Assembly (NCBI GenBank): GCA_023662725.1 | Contig: JAMPIL010000001.1 | Span: 887,618 to 951,617 of the forward strand | Length of the DNA: 64,000 nt | From: Ruminococcus flavefaciens | GTDB taxonomy: Bacteria > Bacillota > Clostridia > Oscillospirales > Ruminococcaceae | Direction of reading: 5' to 3' | Part shown: piece by piece, positions 58,707 through 64,000 of the stretch | Position numbering within the stretch: the stretch's first letter is position 1 | Layout: every line of letters starts with the position of its first letter | Notes under the pieces: generated by a model | The model's input: the letters and a program-made list of their open reading frames with translations, nothing else | Databases searched by the model: none | Told to the model about the DNA's origin: nothing | Made by a program: the position numbers and the translations under genes

Positions 58707-59903
58707 ATGAAACTGTTTAAGAAAATAGTTTCAGTTTTAGCTGCGCTGACCGTTATGTCAAGCGCAGCAGTTTCCTCTGTTTATGCAGTTGAAACTGACA
58801 CGAACATACGGTTTGCAAGTGATATTCAGTATAGTGCGTCCGGGAGTTTTTCAACACTCGATGAAGCTGCTGAATACCTTAGAGAACGAATCAAGCTTCG
58901 CAATGAAGCCGTGAATATTACTGTTCCGTATTCGTTTGATCAGGCATCTGATGTTCTGGTCGAGATTATGGATAAGGCTTTTGCTGAAACAGGAAACGGC
59001 AATGAGGGAGATTATATCCGATTTGGTATTCATGGATATGAATGTTCCTACAGCGGTGATTCTGCAAGAGTTACTTTTAATATCAGATTTTATTATTTTA
59101 CAACAGGCGAAGAGGAAAGGCTTGTCGATGAAAAAGTTGAAAGTATCCTTGAAGAGCTTGATCTGATAGGAAAATCAGACTATGAAAAAATAGGGATTAT
59201 TTATGATTATATCATAAATAATGTTTCTTATGCTTATGATTCTTCCGACGACGTGATTTTTTCTGCCTATAGTGCGCTTTTCAACGGTTCGGCTGTTTGT
59301 CAGGGGATAGCTCAGCTTTTTTATCGCTTGACAACGGAAGCAGGAATCTCCTGCCGGATTGTATCCGGAACGGCAAACGGCGGAAATCATGCATGGAATA
59401 TTGCTGAAATAAACGGAAAATACTATCTGCTCGATCCGACGTTTGATTTGTCTTATGGCGGAAGAGCAATGTATTATTTTCTTAGAGGTTCGGAAAATTT
59501 CGATGAACATAATAAAACTGCTCCTCACATTGCCGGTTCGGGAAAAGAGGATAATTATGCTTATGCGCCGAACTATACTTCGGCTGAATTTACAAAAAAA
59601 TATCCCATATCACAAATTGATTATGATCCGGAAAATGATAAGATCACCTATAGTACTGGTGATGTAAACGGCGATGGAATAGTTGACGGTATTGATGCAA
59701 CTCTTGTACTCAGGGCTTATACTCTGATTATTGCCGGTCAGAATTGTGATTTTAGTGATGAACAAATGGTTGCAGCTGATATTAATGGTGACAGTATTGT
59801 CGATGGAATAGACGCTACACATATTCTCAGGTATTACACGCTGCGTTTATCCGGATATGACCATTTGTCAATTGAAGAGTATCAAGAAACGTATTTGAGG
59901 TGA
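58707..59903 (+). CDS. Secreted dockerin protein with transglutaminase-like domain
   Basis: 398 residues. Signal peptide 1-27; a mixed N-terminal domain; a transglutaminase-like fold with triad Cys198 (GSAVCQGIAQ), His228 (GGNHAWN) and Asp243 (LLDPTFD); C-terminal dockerin with two well-kept calcium loops, GDVNGDGIVDGIDATL and ADINGDSIVDGIDATH. It should attach to a cohesin. The domain could act as a protease, cross-linker or inactive binder. The ribosome site is weak (GAAAG), so translation may depend on coupling to purA two bases upstream. Confidence 0.88.
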   Translation: MKLFKKIVSVLAALTVMSSAAVSSVYAVETDTNIRFASDIQYSASGSFSTLDEAAEYLRERIKLRNEAVNITVPYSFDQASDVLVEIMDKAFAETGNGNEGDYIRFGIHGYECSYSGDSARVTFNIRFYYFTTGEEERLVDEKVESILEELDLIGKSDYEKIGIIYDYIINNVSYAYDSSDDVIFSAYSALFNGSAVCQGIAQLFYRLTTEAGISCRIVSGTANGGNHAWNIAEINGKYYLLDPTFDLSYGGRAMYYFLRGSENFDEHNKTAPHIAGSGKEDNYAYAPNYTSAEFTKKYPISQIDYDPENDKITYSTGDVNGDGIVDGIDATLVLRAYTLIIAGQNCDFSDEQMVAADINGDSIVDGIDATHILRYYTLRLSGYDHLSIEEYQETYLR

Positions 59904-59907
59904 GAAA

Positions 59908-61014
59908 ATGAACGATGAAAATAACTTCGGCGGTTCTCCGCTTGATGATATAGAATACAGCGCTCAGCCAAAAAATGAAGGACCGCAGAGAATCTCAGCT
60001 CCCGTGCTCGATGAGATAGACTATGTTGCTCCAACTGCAAAAAAAGGCGGTCCGCAGGGAGTTTCGGCGCCTGTTCTTGATGATATGGGCGCTTACGTTC
60101 CGAACGAGCAGAAAAAAGGTGCACCGACTGGAGTAAACGCTCCGATTCTTGACAGTAACGATGATTTTGCTGCTGAACCGGAGAAAGTTGTAATGACTGA
60201 TGAAGAAATCATTGCAGGATTCACCGCAGATCAGCTTGAAACTTTCAACAGACTTCCGGCTGTAAATAAGCAGAAAGTGCTTGATTTGAGAAGAGCTCAG
60301 CTTGGTGTTGAAGCTCCACCGCCGATTGTAACTGCTCCGGTTCTGGATGAAGACAATTATATTCCGTCTCCTGAAAAGACCGCAGAACCGCCGAAATTTG
60401 AAGAGCCAGTAAAAGCCCCTGTACTTGATGAAGAGCCTAAACCACCGAAATATGTTCCGAAATTTGTGGATGAAGACCTTGAAAGAGCGAAGCAGGAAGG
60501 TGCAAAAAAGGCAGTTTCCTCACAACTTTCCTCAAATCAGAAAGATTCAAAGGAAAGTCTGCGAATGATGCTTCAACTGAAAGAAGAGCGTCAAGCAGAA
60601 ATGGCTGCAAAGGGCTTTAGGATTTCGATACTTCTTGCGGTAATCGGTATAATTTCAGCAGTTTTATTCTATCTGCTCTATTCAGGACAGCTTGGCTTGA
60701 CCTATAAGGACGGTTTAAGCGGAATCGGAAAAATAATTGAAAATTCTGCCATGTATATAGCCATAACTGTCGGAATTTGTTCTGTTACACTTATAACAGG
60801 TATCAGCGGATTCAAGTCACTCAGTTCGCTTGTGTTCCTGCTTTTAGGAGTTATTCAGATTTTCCCCGGAATTATCATGATACCTCAGCATAACGGAAGT
60901 ATGGCGCTTACTGCAATTCTCTACGGAGCTGCTCTTGTCGGAACTATAGTTGTTTTCTTCATGCTTTCTGCCAGCGAGTCCGTTGGACTGTTCTTTAAAA
61001 AGAATAAAAATTAA
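59908..61014 (+). CDS. Membrane protein with five repeated APVLD motifs
   Basis: 368 residues. The N-terminal 230 residues are disordered, acidic and Pro-rich, with APVLD-type motifs at 31-35, 54-58, 78-82 (APILD), 143-147 and 170-174, each followed by acidic or aromatic residues; a degenerate SPLDDIEY lies at 10-17. Four membrane helices occupy about 235-360. RBS GAGGTGAG overlaps the end of the previous gene. Not a family I recognise; the repeats look like short docking motifs for a cytoplasmic partner. Confidence 0.8.
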   Translation: MNDENNFGGSPLDDIEYSAQPKNEGPQRISAPVLDEIDYVAPTAKKGGPQGVSAPVLDDMGAYVPNEQKKGAPTGVNAPILDSNDDFAAEPEKVVMTDEEIIAGFTADQLETFNRLPAVNKQKVLDLRRAQLGVEAPPPIVTAPVLDEDNYIPSPEKTAEPPKFEEPVKAPVLDEEPKPPKYVPKFVDEDLERAKQEGAKKAVSSQLSSNQKDSKESLRMMLQLKEERQAEMAAKGFRISILLAVIGIISAVLFYLLYSGQLGLTYKDGLSGIGKIIENSAMYIAITVGICSVTLITGISGFKSLSSLVFLLLGVIQIFPGIIMIPQHNGSMALTAILYGAALVGTIVVFFMLSASESVGLFFKKNKN

Positions 61015-61051
61015 AGTTTGAATCAACCTCAATGCAGTGTTGACGTGTAAT

Positions 61052-61082
61052 AAAAAGACCGCTTTTTGCAAGCGGTCTTTTT
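61052..61082. terminator. Bidirectional terminator
   Basis: AAAAAGACCGCTT / AAGCGGTCTTTTT, perfect 13-bp stem, between convergent units. Confidence 0.92.
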
Positions 61083-61103
61083 ATATGATTTTGTTTGATT
61101 TGC

Positions 61104-61271
61104 TTATATACCACATTCATCGTAGTCTTTCCACTTTTCGACGTAAATCTTATTGCTCCAACTCTTGAACATGATGTAGCAAACTGAAGCAATAGCTATG
61201 AAAATTGCGCCGAGCATAGGAAGAGAATCTCTGATTATTTTTCGTGATGTGTATTTTTCTTTATCGCTCAT
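61104..61271 (-). CDS. Small membrane protein, 55 residues, in the pspA operon
   Basis: MSDKEKYTSRKIIRDSL, one membrane helix (about 17-35, LPMLGAIFIAIASVCYIMF), then a charged tail ending YDECGI. RBS AGAGGTTTAAT six bases before the ATG, and only 20 bases after the pspA stop, so it is cotranscribed. Too short for the usual length cut-off. Could be a membrane partner of PspA, analogous in place to PspB/PspC but not similar in sequence. Confidence 0.7.
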   Translation of the reverse strand: MSDKEKYTSRKIIRDSLPMLGAIFIAIASVCYIMFKSWSNKIYVEKWKDYDECGI

Positions 61272-61291
61272 ATTAAACCTCTGAAATTAAT

Positions 61292-61987
61292 TTATTCGGC
61301 ATCCGAAGAATCAGTATCTGCACTACCGTTCATTTCAGCCATAAGTCTTGCAAGCTCTGCATCAACTTTTGCATCGGATTCAAGTTTTTCAAAAGAATCG
61401 CTTAACTCATCGTCCGATCCGGCAATTTCAGAAAAAGCGGAAGCCTCAGCCTCTTTACGTTCAACTTTTTCTTCCATTCTTCTAAACTTCTCTAAAGATG
61501 AAGAACCGTCAAATCCGCCGGAAGATTTAGCGAGATTTTTCTGTGTTTCAGCCATCTGTGAACGGGCAATAAGCATTGCCTGTTTGGCTTTAGCTTCATC
61601 AAGTTTGGATTTCAGAACCTCGACCTGATTACCGATAGCCTCAGTCTGATCAGAAATAGACTCATACATTTCCTTGTAGCTTGCAACGTCCTCATCGGCT
61701 TTAACTTTTTTGGCGAGAGCCTGTTTTGCAAGTTCCTGATTGCCCTGAGAGAGTGCAGCTTTAGCTTTCAGCTCCCAGCCTTCGGAAACCTTTTTTGCTT
61801 CAAGATACTTCTTTTCAGCAAGACGTTCACTTGCCTTAGCTTTTCCGTAATTCTGTGTAGCTTTAGTAAGCTCCTTCTGCATATCAAGAATGATTTGTTT
61901 AACCATTTTTTCCGGATCCTCAGCTCTATCAATAAGATCGTTTACATTTGATTTAAGAAGATCACTTAATCTACGAAATACTCCCAT
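61292..61987 (-). CDS. pspA: PspA/IM30 phage-shock family protein
   Basis: 231 residues from ATG 61987 (AGGAGGG upstream); the longer frame runs into the promoter. MGVFRRLSDLLKSNVNDLI is the membrane-binding amphipathic helix, DPEKMVKQIILDMQ the conserved helix start, followed by long coiled coil to about 190 and an acidic Asp/Ser tail. ESCRT-III-like protein that repairs stressed membranes. Confidence 0.94.
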   Translation of the reverse strand: MGVFRRLSDLLKSNVNDLIDRAEDPEKMVKQIILDMQKELTKATQNYGKAKASERLAEKKYLEAKKVSEGWELKAKAALSQGNQELAKQALAKKVKADEDVASYKEMYESISDQTEAIGNQVEVLKSKLDEAKAKQAMLIARSQMAETQKNLAKSSGGFDGSSSLEKFRRMEEKVERKEAEASAFSEIAGSDDELSDSFEKLESDAKVDAELARLMAEMNGSADTDSSDAE

Positions 61988-62054
61988 AAAAAACCCTCCT
62001 GTGTCATGGAAAAAATATAAATGAAAAACAACCCCTTTGTCTTTCAATAATATT

Positions 62055-62083
62055 ATTATAGAGCAGAATCTTCGGCTTGTCAA
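62055..62083 (-). promoter_or_regulatory. Promoter of the pspA operon
   Basis: Minus strand TTGACA (62078-62083), 17-base spacer, TATAAT (62055-62060): perfect consensus. Confidence 0.9.
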
Positions 62084-62142
62084 GAATATTTTAACAGTTT
62101 CATCAAATTTTCATCATAAAGCGGTTTCTTTAGAGCATGTGT

Positions 62143-62418
62143 TCACAGGTTCTTATTTTCATCTTCTATTTCGGTGATATATTTGCCAAGCTCTTCAATT
62201 GAAATTCCTTTTGAATCAAATGATATGTCCTCATTTATTCGGAGAAGCTTTTCACGCAGATCGAGAAGTTTTTTTCGGCGTTCGTAGGCATCAGCATTCA
62301 TAATGATAAGATCAGGCGAACCTTCTTTAACGAGTTTGATAGGTTCAGATGTAATTTCGCACAGCTTAGTGAATAAATCATAATTGCGGTTGAAATCTTC
62401 ATGTTTAATAGATATCAT
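62143..62418 (-). CDS. Phd/YefM-type antitoxin-like protein without a toxin
   Basis: 91 residues. MISIKHEDFNRNYD, then SEPIKLVKEGSPDLIIMNADAYERR matches the Phd/YefM fold, where the second half of the strand-helix pair contacts DNA. No RelE, Doc or other toxin frame lies on either side. It may be an orphan antitoxin or a stand-alone repressor. It has a strong promoter of its own. Confidence 0.8.
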   Translation of the reverse strand: MISIKHEDFNRNYDLFTKLCEITSEPIKLVKEGSPDLIIMNADAYERRKKLLDLREKLLRINEDISFDSKGISIEELGKYITEIEDENKNL

Positions 62419-62475
62419 AAGCGTTGTTCTCCTTTTTATTGAAAATTTAACGATTTTAAATCTTTCTTTTAGATT

Positions 62476-62504
62476 ATTTTAACTCAAATTATTTATATTG
62501 TCAA
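62476..62504 (-). promoter_or_regulatory. Promoter of the Phd-like gene
   Basis: Minus strand TTGACA (62499-62504), 17-base spacer, TAAAAT (62476-62481). Confidence 0.8.
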
Positions 62505-62573
62505 CAGGATTTTACAGAAAAATTACGGATTTTTCTGAGGCTGACTTTACTTGAATAAAACTTTGGCAAGCTA

Positions 62574-62602
62574 TTGAAAAAACGCAGGAAATATGTTATA
62601 AT
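62574..62602 (+). promoter_or_regulatory. Promoter of miaB
   Basis: TTGAAA (62574-62579), 17-base spacer, TATAAT (62597-62602). Confidence 0.85.
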
Positions 62603-62739
62603 AATATATTACAAGATTATATAGCTTTGCTGGTCTTGTTGATTATTTTGATGTCTGAATTTGTCTTAAATCTGAAAAATTTTGATAATATCAACGCATA
62701 CTGATTGGTAAAGCAGCATGAAAAAGCGGGGTATCTGTT

Positions 62740-64000
62740 TTGAACGATAATACATTTTATATAAATGAATTAAATAAACTTTTTTCCGGCAGTTCAAAAA
62801 AAGCTTATGTCAGAAGCTTTGGCTGTCAGCTTAACGTTTCCGACGGAGAAAAGATAAAGGGTTTGCTTAAACAAATCGGTTATACATTCACTGAGAACGA
62901 AAACGAAGCCGATCTTATTATTCTTAATACCTGCGCCGTGCGTGAATCAGCGGAAGACAGGGTTTTTGGAATTATTGGAAGCATGAAAAAGCTCAAGGAA
63001 CTCAATCCATCTCTTATCATAGGAGTTTCCGGATGTATGAGCGCTCAGGAGCATATTGCGGAAAAAATAAAAAAATCGTATCCGCAGGTTAGTTTTGTCC
63101 TCGGAACGTCGGCGATAAATTCTCTTCCGAAGCTTCTGCTTGAAAGCGTTCGTGGAACGAGATTTTCAGCCGATATAGCTGAATATGATGACTTTTCAGA
63201 AACGTTTGAACAGGTTCGTGAAAGCAAGTTCAAGGCATCTGTTCCGATAATGTTCGGATGCAATAATTTCTGTACATATTGTATAGTCCCATATGTTCGT
63301 GGACGTGAGCGAAGCCGTTCGGCTGAGGATATTATCAGTGAAGTGACACAACTGGTGCATGACGGTTACAAGGAGATTATGCTTCTCGGACAAAATGTGA
63401 ATTCTTACGGAAATGATCTCGGTGGCGGAATTTCTTTCCCGAAACTTCTGCGTGAACTTGATAAGATCGACGGAGATTTCATAATCCGATTTATGTCATC
63501 TCATCCGAAAGACGCTTCGATAGAGCTTATTGATACGATTTTTGATTGCAGTAAGGTTGCAAAATCGCTTCATCTGCCTGTTCAGAGCGGAAGCGACAGT
63601 GTTCTTGAAAGAATGAACAGACGTTATACTGCGGAAAAATATCTCGGAATAGTTGACTATATCAGAACCCGTGACAGTGATTTTTCTCTAACAACCGATC
63701 TTATCGTCGGGTTCCCTGATGAGAGCGACGAGGAATTTGAGGCTACTCTCGACCTTATAAGGTATGTTAAGTACGACAATATCTACTCCTTTATTTACTC
63801 GAAGAGAAGCGGAACTAAGGCAGCTGAAATGCCCGACAAAATTTCCGATGAGATTAAGAGCGAACGTATGAGAAAACTGCTGGAGGTTCAGCGAGAGATA
63901 TCCTCAGAACGCTATCAGCGGTTTATCGGTAAAAAAATGCGTGTGCTGGTTGACGGTATCTCGAAAAAAAGAAAAGGATTCATTTCGGGAAAGAGCAATG
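62740..64000 (+). CDS. miaB: tRNA-2-methylthio-N6-dimethylallyladenosine synthase, 5' part
   Basis: 420 codons visible, cut by the window end. TTG start 62740 with GCGGGG eight bases upstream; no in-frame ATG is near. Methylthiotransferase Cys residues in SFGCQLN, LNTCAVRE and SGCMSA; radical SAM CX3CX2C in GCNNFCTYCIVPYVRG; TRAM domain beginning near the end. Adds a methylthio group to A37 of tRNAs reading U-initial codons. MiaB rather than MtaB is favoured by the CIVPYVRGRERSR block. Confidence 0.94.
   Translation, partial: MNDNTFYINELNKLFSGSSKKAYVRSFGCQLNVSDGEKIKGLLKQIGYTFTENENEADLIILNTCAVRESAEDRVFGIIGSMKKLKELNPSLIIGVSGCMSAQEHIAEKIKKSYPQVSFVLGTSAINSLPKLLLESVRGTRFSADIAEYDDFSETFEQVRESKFKASVPIMFGCNNFCTYCIVPYVRGRERSRSAEDIISEVTQLVHDGYKEIMLLGQNVNSYGNDLGGGISFPKLLRELDKIDGDFIIRFMSSHPKDASIELIDTIFDCSKVAKSLHLPVQSGSDSVLERMNRRYTAEKYLGIVDYIRTRDSDFSLTTDLIVGFPDESDEEFEATLDLIRYVKYDNIYSFIYSKRSGTKAAEMPDKISDEIKSERMRKLLEVQREISSERYQRFIGKKMRVLVDGISKKRKGFISGKSN

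Larger units (their letters stand above)
62419..62739. other. Intergenic region between the antitoxin gene and miaB
   Basis: Holds the two divergent promoters listed and a miaB leader of about 130 bases with a possible hairpin ACAAGA/TCTTGT (62611-62639). No gene supported. Confidence 0.6.

Overview
The window looks like chromosome of a cellulosome-forming, spore-lineage Clostridia bacterium, most likely a Ruminococcus or close Oscillospiraceae relative. Three secreted proteins end in type I dockerin repeats (12719-15493, 40976-43462, 58707-59903), and one of them is a family 48 glycoside hydrolase, the hallmark exocellulase of cellulosomes. DNA is AT-rich, ribosome binding sites are GGAGG-like, GTG and TTG starts are common, and many genes are preceded by textbook TTGACA-17-TATAAT promoters. 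Spore-line genes (spoVT, spoIIID, pdaA and an unlisted 27-codon spoVM) point to a Gram-positive endospore former or its descendant. I see no rRNA, tRNA, CRISPR array, prophage or complete insertion sequence.

Layout. 1-8 kb: end of folC, gdhA, a SecD-head-like lipoprotein, a DUF1292 protein, a DUF11 surface protein, a sugar-kinase-like phosphotransferase, a GNAT protein and the DUF711/ACT pair. 8-12 kb: PHP phosphatase, Lrp regulator with aminotransferase, ispE, spoVT. 12-19 kb: ribbon-helix-helix protein, a large dockerin protein, fruK, nfeD with an SPFH partner. 18-24 kb: an operon of LCP-like protein, TatD nuclease and PP2C phosphatase, then a SLOG protein, alr and a TatD-associated radical SAM protein. 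24-29 kb: ilvE, a DUF1836/SPFH operon with small membrane proteins, pdaA, IreB-like protein, DUF1540. 29-35 kb: PhoPR-type two-component system, spoIIID, cysK, uvrC. 35-41 kb: a toxin-fold-like secreted protein and a four-gene Gld-type ABC system. 41-43 kb: GH48 with a structured leader.

43.5-57 kb is one long operon with very conserved order: yicC, remA, gmk, rpoZ, priA, def, fmt, Zn-peptidase, rsmB, rlmN, prpC, prkC, rsgA, thiN, then spoVM. It joins nucleotide supply, replication restart, translation start and rRNA modification to a PASTA kinase/phosphatase pair, whose likely partner IreB lies at 28.3 kb. 57-61 kb: purA followed tightly by a dockerin-transglutaminase and a membrane protein with repeated APVLD motifs. 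61-64 kb: PspA with a 55-codon membrane protein, an orphan Phd-like antitoxin, and the start of miaB.

Most interesting: the hidden spoVM and the wider sporulation set beside cellulosome genes; a 137-bp MITE-like element with perfect inverted ends and three hairpins, with partial relatives at other stop codons; the GH48 leader; a perfect palindrome inside the DUF1836 promoter; and several unusual domain combinations.
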